Positions 12,115 to 23,425 are shown, numbered from the stretch's first letter. The stretch: DNA of 64,000 nucleotides from Turnera subulata (GCA_028386065.3 JAKUCV010004507.1:1-64000); one strand, 5' to 3'. Notes: a model not told the origin generated them from the letters alone. A program made the numbers and translations.

Positions 12115-13740
12115 TTGATCCAGATGGAGGCGAGGATAAACAAGATGATTACTCTAGACGGCACTAATTACCACTTATGGAGAAACAAGATGAAGGATCT
12201 CCTATTCGTGACGAAGATGCATTTACCGGTGTTCAGTACGGTAAAACCTGAAGAAAAGTCAGACGAGGAGTGGGAGTTTGAACACATCCAAGTCTGCGGT
12301 TATATATGGCAATTTGTTGAGAATAATGTTTACAACCACGTTTCTGACATTGAGCATGCTAGAACACTGTGGGAAAAGCTCAAAGAATTATATGCCTCAA
12401 AGACAGGGAACAACAAGCTATTTTACTTGACGAAGCTGATGCAAGTAAAATACCAAGAAGGCAGAATGGTTGCAGATCACCTTAATGAGATGCAAGGGAT
12501 CGTGGACCAACTTTCTAGCATGGGCATAAAATTCGACGATGAGGTGCTTGCTCTTATGGTCTTGGCGACACTCCCAGATTCATGGGAAACCTTGAAGGTT
12601 TCAATCACAAACTCTGCACCTAACGGTGTCGTGAGTATGGCAACCGTCAAAAGTGGCATTCTGAATGAAGAGATGAGACGAAGAACACAAGGCTCGTCTT
12701 CTTCACAGTCAGAGGTCTTGGCTACAGTGACGAGGGGGAGAAGTCAGAACAAGGGTCAAAGCAACCGAGACAAGAGCAGAGGAAAGTCCAACAAATTTGC
12801 CAATGTTGAGTGCCATCACTGCAAGAAGAAGGGCCACATCAAGAAATTCTGCCGACTCTTCAAGAAAGAACAGAAGAAGAATAAAGGCAAAGATGTGAAG
12901 AAAGAAGAAAGCAGTGATGATGAAGCGAATTCTCTTGGAGAATTCAATGTTGTCTGTGATGATGATATCATCAACCTTACTATCCAAGAGTCAAGCTGGG
13001 TAGTTGATAGTGGTGCTACTATTCATGCTACACCACGGAGAGAACTCTTCTCTTCTTACACTCCTGGTAATTTTGGGACTGTAAGAATGGGAAATGATAA
13101 ATTCTCAATGGTCGTCGGCAAAGGAGATGTTTGCCTAGAGACCATGAACGGGATGAAGCTGCTTTTGAAGGATGTCAGGCATATTCCAGATATGCGTCTG
13201 AATCTGATCTCTGTTGATAAGCTCGACGAGGAAGGTTTTTGTAATACCTTCTACAATGGTCAATGGAAGCTCACCAAAGGCTCGTTAGTGGTGGCACGAG
13301 GTACAAAGGTGTCAAAGTTGTACGTGACCCAGGCAAAGGTTCCTCAGCATGATGTAAATGTTGTGGAGAACGACAGCCAAGTTCAGCTGTGGCACAGACG
13401 CCTTGGACACATGGGTGAGAAGTCAATGGTGAAGCTGGTCAAGAAGAATGTTCTGTCAGGATTGAATCAAATCCAGCTGAAGAAGTGCAGTCACTGTCTA
13501 GCTGGTAAGCAAAATAGAGTTTCTTTCAAGAGCTTTCCTCCTTCCAGAAAGAAAGATGTGCTAGAACTGGTACACTCAGATCTGTGTGGGCCTTTTAACA
13601 AGTCCCTTGGTGGTGCCCAGTATTTTGTGACCTTCATTGATGATCACTCACGGAAAACCTGGGCTTACACATTGAAGTCTAAAGATCAAGTGTTGTCAGT
13701 CTTCAAGCAGTTTCTAACTATGGTGGAAAGAGAGACATGA
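12115..13740 (+). pseudogene. Copia-1 GAG, protease and N-terminal integrase
   Basis: An open stretch of 541 codons. GAG (Ubn/Retrotran_gag type, starting LDGTNYHLW) fills the first part. The zinc knuckle CHHCKKKGHIKKFC lies near 12811-12852. The aspartic protease shows VVDSGATIHAT near 12997. The GAG-pre-integrase motif HRRLGHMGEKSM and the first part of the integrase core (VHSDLCGPF, FIDDHSRKTW) follow. The frame ends at a TGA (13738-13740) in the middle of the integrase core, so the integrase is truncated. The catalytic motif TDNGGEY lies just beyond the stop. Confidence 0.9.
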
Positions 13741-16139
13741 AAGAAGCTGAAGTGCATCCGGACAGATAATGGTGGTGAGTACACAGGTCCATTTGATGTT
13801 TACTGCAAAGAGCATGGTATTCGGCATCAGTTTACTCCACCAAAACTCCACAGTTGAATGGCTTAGCTGAGAGGATGAACAAAACTTTGATTGGGAGAAC
13901 CAGATGCTTACTCTCTCACTCGAAGTTACCACAAGTCTTTTGGGGTAAAGCACTACTTACAGCGGCTTATGTGCTGAACCATTCACCTTGTGTTCCTCTT
14001 CAGTATGAAGCTCCAGAGAAGGTGTGGTCAGGAAGGGACATATCCTATGATCACTTACGAGTATTTGGGTGAAAAGCTCATGTCCACATTCCAAAGGATG
14101 AAAGAAGCAAACTAGATGCCAAGACAAGACAGTGTGTATTCATCGGTTATGGCCAAGACATGTTTGGCTATAGGCTTTATGATCCAGTAGAGAAGAAGCT
14201 TATCAGGAGTCGAGATGTTGTCTTTATGGAGGATCAGACCATAGAAGACATTGACAAAGCAGAGAAGTCTAGTAATGATCTAGAGGAGTTTCAGTTACCT
14301 CCAATAAAGATACCGAGACAAGTTGGAGATGATGTTCAGGATATTCATCCTGAAATTCCAGATGATCCTGCTGAAGATGAGCCAGCAGATGCTATTGAAG
14401 ATGATGGCAATGATGATGTAGCTAATGATGATGCAGCTAATGATGATTCAGCTAGTGATGACCCACCTCCACCATCAAGTAATTCTCCTTATCGCACAAG
14501 GTCCGGAAGAGCCGTGTAACCCTCTACTAGGTACTCTCCAAACGAGTATTCATTACTCACTGACGGGGGAGAACCAAAAAGCTATGATGAAGCTATTAAT
14601 GATGAGCATAAGGAGAAGTGGATTCAAGCCATGCAAGAAGTCTACTTTAGGAACGTACTCTTGTTCTGTAAACTCGACCACTTCGACGGATTTCCGTTCT
14701 CTCGAAACTTTTTGTTCACCCACAAGTCCTAGTTCGTACTTCTCGTGTCAGGTGAAGGTTCTAAGTTTCGTTCTAATCAACAGTTTCCAAAGTCAGTTTC
14801 TTTTCCCTAACTGAAACTACTTTAGAAGAGTGGTGTGGTAAAGATGACCTCAATCCGCACGGTGCTGGGATTAGCTGTAAGTCTCAACCTGGAGGTTGAA
14901 CAGATGGATGTTAAAACAGCCTTCCTACATGGTGATTTGGAAGAAGAGATATACATGGAGCAGCCAGAGGGTTTCCAGCGGAAAGGAAAAGAGAATTACG
15001 TTTGTAGATTGAGGAAGAGCCTTTACGGCTTAAAACAAGCCCCAAGACAGTGGTACAAGAAGTTTGAGTTAGTGATGTGGCAACAGGGATACAAGAAGAC
15101 TACTTCAGACCACTGTGTATTCGTCTAGAAATTTTCTGACGATAACTTCATCATCCTATCGCTCTATGTGAATGATATGCTGATTGTTGGCCGAAATGTT
15201 TCCAGAATCAACAGCTTGAAAGCACAGCTAAGCAAGTTTTTCGCCATGAAGGACTTGGGGCCAGCAAAACAAATTCTCGGGATGAGAATTGTTCGAGATC
15301 GACAAGCCAAGAAGATATGGCTGTCCCAAGAGAAGTACATAGAGAAGGTACTTCAACGGTTCAACATGGATAAAGCTAAAGCAGTCAACTGTCCTCTTGC
15401 TAACTACTTTAGACTAAGTCCTGAGCAGAGTCTATCTACGGATGAGGAGAAGAAAGAGATGGAGCGGATTCCATATGCCTCAGCAGTGGGAAGCTTGATG
15501 TATGCCATGGTATGTACCCGACCAGACATTGCTCATGCAGTCAGAGTGGTTAGCCGATACCTTTCGAATCCTGGTAAAGAGCATTGGAATGTTGTCAAGT
15601 GGATTCTCAGGTATCTTCGAGGAACTTCCAAAATGTGTCTATGTTTTGGAGAAGACAAGCCAGTGCTGGTTGGATACACTAATGCAGATATGGCTGGTGA
15701 TGTTAGTTCCAGAAAATCTACATTAGGATACCTGATTAATTTTTCAGGGGGAGCTGTGTCATGGCAATCAAGGTTACAAAAGTGTGTTGCTCTGTCAACT
15801 ACAGAAGCCGAGTTCATTGCAGCAACGGAAGCATGTAAGGAGTTATTGTGGATGAAGAAGTTCTTAACTGAACTTGGTTTTTCGCAAGACAGTTATCAAC
15901 TATTTTGTGACAGTCAGAGTGCTATCCATCTTGCGAAGAATGCCTCTTTTCATTCCAGATCGAAACACATAGATGTGAGATACAACTGGATTAGGGATGT
16001 GCTAGAGAAGAAGCAATTACAACTCGAGAAGATCCATACAGAAGAGAATGGATCTGACATGCTGACAAAGACACTTCCAAGAGGGAAGTTTGAATACTGC
16101 CGTGAAGCTGCCGGACTGGTGGATCCCCCCAACATGTAG
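13741..16139 (+). pseudogene. Copia-1 C-terminal integrase, reverse transcriptase and RNase H, broken
   Basis: After the TGA at 13738 the integrase continues with TDNGGEY. A single-base loss near 13842-13850 then shifts the frame. In the new frame the integrase end is clear (GLAERMNKTL), with further stops at 14070-14072 (TGA) and 14517-14519 (TAA). Block 14641-14834 is unreadable as written (separate entry). RT resumes at 14835 with QMDVKTAFLHGDLEEEIYM and SLYGLKQAPRQW, meets a TAG at 15126-15128, then shows the catalytic box as YVND (15165-15176) instead of YVDD. RNase H follows (STTEAEFIAA, SKHIDVRYNWIR) and the frame ends at 16139. The element cannot act on its own. Confidence 0.88.
14641..14834. 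other. 194-base block complemented in place inside the Copia-1 RT
   Basis: As written, no frame on either strand resembles a Copia protein. Replacing each base by its Watson-Crick partner without reversing the order yields an open frame in phase with both flanks (codon boundaries at 14640 and 14835). It contains the standard Copia RT N-terminal features, including a tryptophan motif (NKWVF) and KARLVVKGFSQ. The normal reading stops in the middle of a GAG codon at 14640/14641 and resumes with GTG GTA AAG at 14835. The edges are good to about one base. A true inversion would read as a reverse complement, which this does not. Confidence 0.92.
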
Positions 16140-16155
16140 TCGGAAGGGGGAGAAT

Positions 16156-16778
16156 TATTGGTGAGTGGGTTCCTCCTCATTGTGGGGCCCACCGCTAGCA
16201 TTAATGGAGCACTAATTGCTATTAGTGGAGCAGTTAGTGAAGCACTAAGTGTTTTACAGATTAGTCCTTGAAGTTCTTAGCTTCTGCAAATTGGTCCCTG
16301 ACGAGATGCCTATAAATAGGCTTCTCATTTGCTCTTCAAATCATCTCATTCATTCACAACAAGAGTGAATAAGAGAAGAGAGTGAGAGATAGAGAGAGTG
16401 TTGGAAGGAGGGAAGAAATTTAGGAGAAAATATTCCTTAATATTTTCTCAAATCCCCTCTTAAATTAGGGAGTGACAAAATAGTGAGAAAAAATACCTTA
16501 GGGGTATTTTTGACAAACACTTGGGAAACACCTTGTGAGACACTATTTTGGATAGAACTCTAGGTTGATTATACCCTTAAAATTTAGGGAAGTCTCTCTT
16601 GTAAGCCTACTATTTTATAGTGGAAGTTTTTCCGGTGGGATCGGGATTGTGGACGTAGCCCGGTATTTAGGTGAACCACGTTAAATACTGTGTGTCATTT
16701 ATCTCTTTTTGTCCTCCACTTATTTATTTCCTTATGAGTTGATATTATTTCCGCGAGATAGTGTCATCGGGCCCAACA
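16156..16778 (+). repeat. Copia-1 3' LTR
   Basis: The same length as the 5' LTR (623 bp), ending CCAACA. The first dinucleotide is TA instead of TG, a change that would harm integration. About 30 substitutions separate it from the 5' copy, mostly transitions. Confidence 0.93.
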
Positions 16779-16876
16779 ATATGTGGGTGTGGCAGTCCTA
16801 GTGATTGTTGCACTGAGGGCCTATATTGCTTACAGCTATCGACCATCCGGAAGTACAGGCGCCAACGACCAGTGAT

Positions 16877-18050
16877 GATCACACCATTCACTGAAATTTA
16901 CTTAACTCTGGACTAATAAAGGCTGTCACATCAATTCTGCATAGTATACTGAGATGTTCTGATATTGTTAAATAATAAAGTTGTTTATCCTGAAATTAAT
17001 TTCATTTCACTAAGTAAATTCTTTGAGCTTTTAATTAAACTTCGGTACTGTACCATCTAGTCAATTCGCATAAAGTACCGAAACTAAAAACCTCAGTTTG
17101 TTCAAAAGAAAACGTCCCACCAAAGAACTATATGAGATTCATAGATTCTCCCTTCTTAAGTCAGACTAGGAAAACTTAACATTCAATGAGACGTAATAGT
17201 AAGAGCTGCCAAGTAAAGCTGAAGATTTAGATAAAGTATTTGCAGCATTGATGGTTTAAACTTGCAATATTTGTTTGTTAAAAAGGAGCGCTCTGGTTAT
17301 ATATACATGCTTTGCAACCATTGCATTTAAAGGCCAACAACCAAAAATCCAAGGTTAGTATATCTTACTGATTTAATTTTAGAGGGTAATAATCACTTAA
17401 TCAGATTAAAAATCATTGTCTACTTCAACATAGCTGCAATTTCATATGAACATGTTTGCACAATGGACATATACTATGTATCAATTGAAATGATTATTGC
17501 AATTTTTTTAACCATTTACTTCTATGACTAATTGTTAAAACTCACGTACTTAGACATTTTCATTTCTGAATTCCAATCCGATAATTTCATTTTTTTTCCT
17601 TTGATGGGTCAGAAACGATAATTTGGAAATATGGACCATGAGCTTAATATTAGATCTCTGATATTGGCACTAGTAAAGATTTCTTCCATTAACTATACCA
17701 AAAGTTACAATTACTCGAAACAATATCAATTGTATAATGTAACTAAACTCGCTGGTGATACGCCATGGAACGACTTTTAGGCAAAGGAAAGAAGCCCTGA
17801 ACGTTTGTAAAGAAATCAAGTCACATCTTATGATATGAAAAAGGAAAAATCCATTAACAAAGCCAAAAGCAACCGAGAAAGCATATTAGCTAGCAGCCAC
17901 AAGAAAACCATAAGCCAAATCTTCTTCTGATTGTATGGAAGGAAATAAATGGAAGTAAAGCCCTTAGATTTATGAGAAACATTTTCATTTGGAAAGAAGT
18001 ACCTAAGAGAGCTAGCTCCCTGAACAAGAATTAAAGATCAGTGTGATCAT
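16877..18050. other. Intergenic DNA upstream of RTM2-like copy 1
   Basis: No coding region is supported. From about 17487 onward the sequence is duplicated at about 45990 onward, so the second half is the promoter side of the duplicated RTM2-like locus. The 16900-17400 part is unique within the window as far as I can see. Confidence 0.45.
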
Positions 18051-18082
18051 CATGGCTGGATTGATTCAGAATTAGCAGGATA

Positions 18083-18756
18083 ATGGTTTTTACACCAAAA
18101 TCAGAATGGAAAGAGGAAGATAAAGCCCTTATGTTACGTGTTTATCTTCCCGGTAAGTAAGTTTTTTAGTATCTCTTTTTCCTTGATATATAACCAATAC
18201 TATATATTAATTAATGATTCAAGAAGGCATTGATTTGATGCCCAAAAAAAAAATCAAAAATCGTTGAAAATAATATTGCTTGTTTCTCAGATACTTGATA
18301 GCCTTATTTTTGTTAAATGGTTCAGGTTTCACTGAGAAGCAAATTAGTTATAAGATAGAGAAAAGGTGGCGTTACATCAAAGTCAATGGTGATCCAAAAA
18401 CAGTGTACTTTGATGTATCTTTTCACCAGATCCCAGAAAAATATAACCTGGAGTCTGGACGAAGTAAAAGCACAGTTTAGTGGAGGAATGTTCATAATCA
18501 AAATTCCAAAAAATTAATGCTGATGAACAGCAAATTGCTTCCAGGGAAGAAGAACAGGCCACAACAAGCCAAGCCGCGACACCTGCTCCTCAAGAAGCTG
18601 CAGAAAAGGAAGGAAGCAGAGCCTCAAAAAGTGGAAGACAAAGCTCCCAAAGAAAACGAGGGATGGAATATATGGATGTTAGTTTCAGTGATTATAGCAA
18701 TTGGAACTTGTATAGTTTACAAATTAGTTGTTGAGTCGTCTAGGAAGCAAAACTGA
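18083..18756 (+). pseudogene. RTM2-like HSP20-domain membrane protein, copy 1, broken
   Basis: Exon 1 is 18083-18152 (MVFTPKSEWKEEDKALMLRV) with a GT donor. Exon 2 starts at 18326 after AG, and the join is in phase (LPGFTEKQISYKI). This is an alpha-crystallin/HSP20-like domain as in Arabidopsis RTM2. A Lys/Glu/Gln-rich linker follows, then a C-terminal membrane anchor (MLVSVIIAIGTCIVYKLVV, near 18675-18731). Two lesions break it: a frame change near 18450-18460 that leads to TAG at 18478, and one extra A in the A-run near 18510. Copy 2 at 46631 carries the first lesion too. RTM2-type proteins are linked to restriction of virus movement in phloem, but function here is unlikely. Confidence 0.75.
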
Positions 18757-20012
18757 TAAATCAGATGTACCAGGCTAGGCATAGTGATACGATAATCCCA
18801 TTTTAATAATAATCATGTCATGTGTATGCGTAATTGGATCTGTTAATTGATTTCTTTGAGCAAAAAAGGCATATATTCACTTTTGGAGAACATATTATGT
18901 GTAGTAAGCACAAGTGATGCATTACAATTTCCCTGCAACTAATTTGGCGCGAGTTTCTCCATGTCTTCTCGCCATAAAACAAATGTAAAACACATTAAGC
19001 AGTAAGTAGTAACCTATTTGTCTGTCTTTCTTTGATAAAACCACAAACCTATTAATAAAGTAGGATAGATACACATAACTTTACTCCATAATACAAAAAA
19101 GCTACCATTTTTTTTTTGAACTAAAAAAAGGTCAAATGATACTGAGAGTTAAAAGGTCTTGAATTCGAGTTATTCAATAAAACAATGATTTTTTTTTTAA
19201 TCCAAGAATTATGAATAAAATTTATAATTTTATATATTAAGGACCTTTTTTTGGTATGGTTGCAATTACCATTATTCAAATTCGACCAAGAAAAATTACC
19301 ATTATTCAAGCGATACTTTTTGCGGGACTCCACTATCACAACCCAAATTCTGATAAGAAAATGCCATCAACCCCATGTCCCTCCTGGGGTACTGGGCTTA
19401 TATCATTCTTGGGTACCAGGAGGAGGCAATGGCCCATCACATAAAAAACCTTTATCCTCCGCCCAAGTTACTCTGAACAGAAACCAAGTCCATGCCATCA
19501 GTATACAAAAATCATATATATACGGATTACTCTCGGACATTAGGCAATACATCCAGGCTAAGATTAAATGATTCTTTGAAACTTTTGTAGACCTAAATAG
19601 AACGAATTTTCTTGAACAATGGACACGCAAGAACTTGCAAACCAAGGCATATAAACAAGTGTACTACACCATGAAAATTACCGGCAGAGTAAAGAATTCG
19701 CCTAATATCGCACAGAAGTTATCGTCTCACAGTGCACCAAGTAAAGAACAATCAAAACCCACATCAAACCAATCAGGAAACGCTATGGTATTCCCGTCAA
19801 GAAAACCACAAAATCAAACTTTCAGTTTCAGCTATAAAAAAGTTTTATACATGACCATATATATATATATATATATATATATACTCAAAGGAAGAGAAGT
19901 AATTGGATATTACACACAATCTTATATCCGTTAAATATGAAGAAATTTTGGTTAAGGAAAGCAAAACCAAAAAAAAGAAATACTTTGTGTTAAAGCTGTA
20001 TAGGAAGGAAGG
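18757..20012. other. Intergenic DNA with a (TA)n run
   Basis: The first 320 bases continue the duplicated block shared with 47300-47640. I see no gene after that. A (TA)n microsatellite of about 26 bases lies at 19857-19882. It is roughly 130 bases upstream of the next RTM2-like gene and could affect its promoter. Confidence 0.5.
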
Positions 20013-21210
20013 ATGATTCCACGAGGTGGATATAGGGGAGCATTAATTCCAAATCGTCAACAACAAGCCACCCGTCCCCGGTGTGACGACGAGTCGTTCC
20101 AGCCAAAATCAGATGTTTATAGGGAGGTTGATGGCACTCTAGTATTTCGCATTCATGTCCCCGGTTGGTGCAATTTGGTTAAGTTTACTTGGTTTACAAT
20201 TTTGGGTTCATTTTCTTTTTGTTGTTTTAAATTGTGGCTACTTAAATATTGAGTTATGTGCAGGGTTCGTGAAGGAGGAAATAAAGGTCAATGTAGTTGA
20301 ATCCTTAGGTTACATCAGCGTTCAAGGAGAGAAGGAGCGGATACATAATTCACGCCTGAGATTCAATACATTTCATAGCGTTCCTATAGGGTATAACTTG
20401 AGCCAAGCCACAACACAGCTTGATGGTGGCATTTTTACCATCAGAATTCCCAAGAACAAGACTGTTTCTGCTGAAACTAGTCCTGTAGGACTAGAGGCCT
20501 CATCAAGCCAGAAGAGTACTCGTCCAGTTGAAGGTAGTACAGGAAAACCTGAAGAAGGAAAGGTGACAGAAGTGAAAGATATAAGCCGGCCTTCAATTGG
20601 GGGGTGGGGGGTTGTAGAAAGCAGAAAATGAACCAACATCTCAAAAGGGTCAGGATGGAGCTCCTCAAGAAGCTCATGTATCTGTTGATATGGCTGGGAC
20701 TAATGTTGCGGAGAAGACAGAGAGGGCAGATAGTGGAGGCGGAATTGTTGATCAAAAGGCAGTCCAAATGAGCCAAGCAGATCAAGAAGTAGGACAAGAC
20801 AGGCAAACCTGAGAAGGTTGCAGGCTTGACCTTGGTGGAGGTAGAGGGAAATGGTGAGAAGAGTGAGGGTTCACCAGTAGCTGAGAAAGTGGTACTATGA
20901 ACAAGGAAGGAATATGGAAAAGGAGAGTACTGAACCAAGTGGTGTTGTTCCCCGTAGGAAAGAGAATAATAAAAGTGAAGATGCTTTTGGTGAAGTTAAG
21001 GAGAAGCCTGAAGAGGATAATATTAATGGCAGGGCCTCAAATGCTTCGAATATCAAGTCTGAGAATCACCATTCTGCCGTAGGAGCGCATGAAAAGAAGG
21101 AATTACTGATAAATATTTGTGCCGCGGTTACAGTAATTGTGGCTCTTGGAGGATACATAATTCACTATAAGCTAAACTTGACCCTGTGTATGTATGCAGC
21201 AGTTATGTAA
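20013..21210 (+). pseudogene. RTM2-like HSP20-domain membrane protein, longer paralogue, broken
   Basis: Exon 1 (20013-20163) encodes MIPRGGYRGALIPNRQQQ and the start of an HSP20-like domain. After a 100-base GT-AG intron, exon 2 (from 20264) continues in phase with PGFVKEEIKVNV and ends the domain with GGIFTIRIPK. A long polar, Glu/Lys/Ser-rich linker follows. The linker frame fails after a G-run (near 20600-20610) and again near 20810-20900. A final open stretch (20914-21210) ends in a membrane segment, LLINICAAVTVIVALGGYII. The architecture matches RTM2-like proteins: HSP20 domain, disordered linker, C-terminal anchor. The homopolymer at the first break means a sequencing error is possible there. 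Confidence 0.65.
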
Positions 21211-22058
21211 CTTTTCTTTTTCTCTCTGTGGAAGAATCTGCATGCCCATCAATGCAGAAACTTTTATTATTACTACTAGACATTATGTGCTCAAGGTATA
21301 AGCATTCTAAGGGTATGTTCATATGGTGGATTTTGTCCTAGGACAGTATTATAAGTACAAAGAACTTGCCATGATTAAGAATTTGCTAAGGGAGTTCATC
21401 CCTTGTCATATATGTATAATTGGATAGGATTACTTCTAACAGGTCCAATAAAACCTTAGTGGATGGTTAGACAAACCATACAGACAATTAAGTATGGCAC
21501 TAGATATGTATTGGCTATATAGGCTACATTCGAGCCTAAAACTTGTTCTGCCTTGATATTCCTTACACAAACGTGCAGACCTCTATGAGGCTAATGCAAG
21601 GATTACCTGAACCCAACACTGACAGCTAGTGTTCAAAAAAAAAAAAAAACACTGACAGCTAGCTAATCAATTCAAGATATTATTTTTGTCTTTAGTTCTT
21701 TCAACAATCTTTATAGAGCTGACGTTATTGTGTCAATCAATACCAACTTGGTTTAATGAATTTAGTTTCACAAGAATTACAACTGTTATGACCTCCATTA
21801 ATGTAACTTGGACATGATATGAAATTTCCTTGACAACTTTTTTCCAAGAATGTCAAATACCGGGACATGGTCAACACATTTTTGAAACTCAATTAAAGAA
21901 ATGAACCAAACCAAACCTTAGTTCATCTAGCTAGGAGGCTCCGCACGTTTTGTTTCTTATGTTGGGCACTCTTCAAAGTTATAGAAAGCTATATAAAGCC
22001 ATTAAACCCCAAGAGCAAGACATCTCATTCTAGCTCAAAAGTCTTGTTCTTCTTTGGG
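21211..22058. other. Intergenic DNA
   Basis: No coding region is supported. The phrase 'caacactgacagct' occurs twice near 21616 and 21650 and again near 48405, part of the local shared repeats. 21900-22040 probably includes the promoter of the XTH remnant. Confidence 0.4.
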
Positions 22059-22185
22059 ATGGCATTTCATCTGACCTCAGTTGATGCCAACTTCGCTAAC
22101 AACATGTACTTCTACTGGGGCAATCCGAATTCTGCCATTCAAGGCAAAGGTGATGATCTTCAACTTGTCTTGGATCAAACCTCAG
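22059..22185 (+). pseudogene. XTH (xyloglucan endotransglucosylase/hydrolase) first-exon remnant
   Basis: The exon reads ANFANNMYFYWGNPNSAIQG then DDLQLVLDQTSG and ends at a GT donor (22186). This matches the N-terminal beta-strand region of XTH proteins, just before the first intron. The usual signal peptide is short or missing. No exon with the catalytic DEIDFEFLG motif follows in the next kilobases. It is therefore an isolated exon and cannot make an enzyme. Confidence 0.65.
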
Positions 22186-22602
22186 GTAATAGTATTTCTT
22201 ATGTTTATTGTTACCACATTATTGAAACCGACACAAAAACAACAAAGACAACTCATCCAATTCAACCAACCAGGTCTAGTATTACATTAGTGTATTTAGG
22301 TTGATTTTAGCCACTTCCTTAAGAAATTAAAATATTAAGAAAAAGAATTAAAGGTTAGACAAGAAGAAATTGTCTGTCTTCAAAGGGTTAGATCTTGGCG
22401 TGCCCATCAAAATCCACAAAAGATTAATATTTTCATAACAAACATATGTTTTGGAAAAAAATTTAAGGAAGCTAAAATAAAGTGTAGATATTTTCTTAAG
22501 ATCTTGATATTTTAAATAGTAACCTCAATAAAATTCTTTTTCTGTTTCCCAAAATTTAAACCCAATCTAAATATAAATTTTGTGTTATTTTAATTTTTTA
22601 AG
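22186..22602. other. AT-rich segment shared with 56810-56945
   Basis: No coding region. The part near 22485-22600 resembles 56815-56945 ('gtgtagatattt', 'taagatctt', 'caatctaaatataaatttt'). Confidence 0.45.
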
Positions 22603-22867
22603 TGTTTCTCTAAGGGTTTATCAACTAGAACACCGTCTAAGGCAACTTAAACGGCAACATGATCTTCTTTCCACTATGGGCTTTACTCAGTTCTCCAACC
22701 CCAGGGACAGGAGGTTGACTGAGGAAGAGAAGCAGCAAGAGTTGGAAATTTTGGCCAAATAAATTGCAGAATTAGAGGCTCTAATTCCAGAGGAGAAACT
22801 TCTATGCCAGCCAATGGTTGCTTACCTGACGTTTACTAATCCTCCTCCTCCTCCTCGTCAACCTTAA
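22603..22867 (+). other. Coding-like fragment of unknown origin
   Basis: One frame reads QLEHRLRQLKRQHDLLSTMG, then an acidic helical stretch (LTEEEKQQELEILAK), one TAA, more of the same type (IAELEALIPEE) and a proline-rich end. It looks like the end of a coiled-coil protein with one stop codon. I cannot assign a family. It begins right where the repeat shared with 56.9 kb ends. Confidence 0.35.
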
Positions 22868-23219
22868 AGGCCACTTTCTCTCCCTCCCCCTCCTCTGTTC
22901 CTCTCTAGCTCTCTCTCCCTCTCTTTCTCAAAATTCTCTCTCTTTTCTCAAATCTTTGTTTCTCTTCAACCTCCTCTTTGAATCCTAAAGCACAACTCTC
23001 TCTACCTTCTCAACTCTGTTCCTCACGCGAAAATGGATTTCAAGGTGCTTTTTGATGTTTTCTCATTAGTTATGCTTCTCGGCGATTAAAGACGCCCTGC
23101 TCCTAGCTTACTCTCTCTTGGTCTTAGGGATATATATAGTGGCTGAATCAGATTCTTCAAGGCCATTTTCCAGTGTATCCAAGGACAAGATTTCTTTTGG
23201 GACGTAAAACTCTATTACG

Positions 23220-23425
23220 TTAGATATTTAGGACTTAGCCTCCTCTTTTAAAATTTGTAGAGTAGCAAACTCTATGGCGGACCGGTTAGTTAAAAATGTA
23301 AGATCCAGTGGCTGTCGTGTGTAAACTGGATCTCTTATCGGCCAGCTCCCTTGTATGTTTTGATGCAAAGGGATGCACCCTCTGCATATGCTTAATGAAA
23401 TCGTTTCATGTTCAAAAAAATGTCG
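23220..23425 (+). mobile_element. Tail of a LINE-type retrotransposon (RNase H end)
   Basis: 23258-23327 encodes RVANSMADRLVKNVRSSGCRV followed by a stop, the RVT_3/RNase H C-terminal pattern seen in plant LINEs and LINE-derived proteins. A short 3' tail ending 'aatgaaatcgtttcatgttc' and an A-run follows. Upstream it is too decayed to read, and I found no target duplication. Confidence 0.4.

Larger units (their letters stand above)
11224..16778 (+). mobile_element. Copia-1: full-length Ty1/Copia LTR retrotransposon, degraded
   Basis: Two 623-bp LTRs enclose a gag-pol region in the order GAG, zinc knuckle, protease, integrase, reverse transcriptase, RNase H. Perfect 5-bp target duplications ATATG lie at 11219-11223 and 16779-16783. 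The LTRs differ at about 30 positions by my manual count (near 5%). At a rate of 1.3e-8 per site per year (used for grasses, uncertain here) that is roughly two million years. A purine tract (ggaagggggagaat) precedes the 3' LTR. The polyprotein carries four in-frame stops, one frameshift and the anomalous complemented block at 14641-14834. Confidence 0.95.
10752..16876 (+). pseudogene. Unidentified gene remnant interrupted by Copia-1
   Basis: I do not recognise this gene. 10752-10868 reads as a plausible protein start (MMKDCLEEMRRSWGELLLKG). After frame changes, lysine- and glutamate-rich coding-like stretches follow (for example SESEEGGKKSRESAEK near 10982-11025), then an alanine run from a GCT repeat and a charged stretch ending NRREEIKRYM at 11223. 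Copia-1 sits exactly there. Beyond it, 16784-16876 encodes a hydrophobic segment followed by a short polar tail (VALRAYIAYSYRP... then stop), as in a tail-anchored membrane protein. At least two frameshifts make it non-functional. Whether all parts belong to one gene is inference. Confidence 0.45.

Noticed and set aside
14641..14834. A simple inversion, or replacement of the RT segment by foreign DNA
   Set aside because: The reverse complement does not restore the RT. Only the unreversed complement does, and the frame joins exactly at both edges.
20013..21210. The longer RTM2-like locus as an intact gene
   Set aside because: At least two frame changes in the linker are needed to connect the HSP20 domain with the membrane anchor. 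One lies in a G-run and could be a sequencing error, so intactness remains possible but unsupported.
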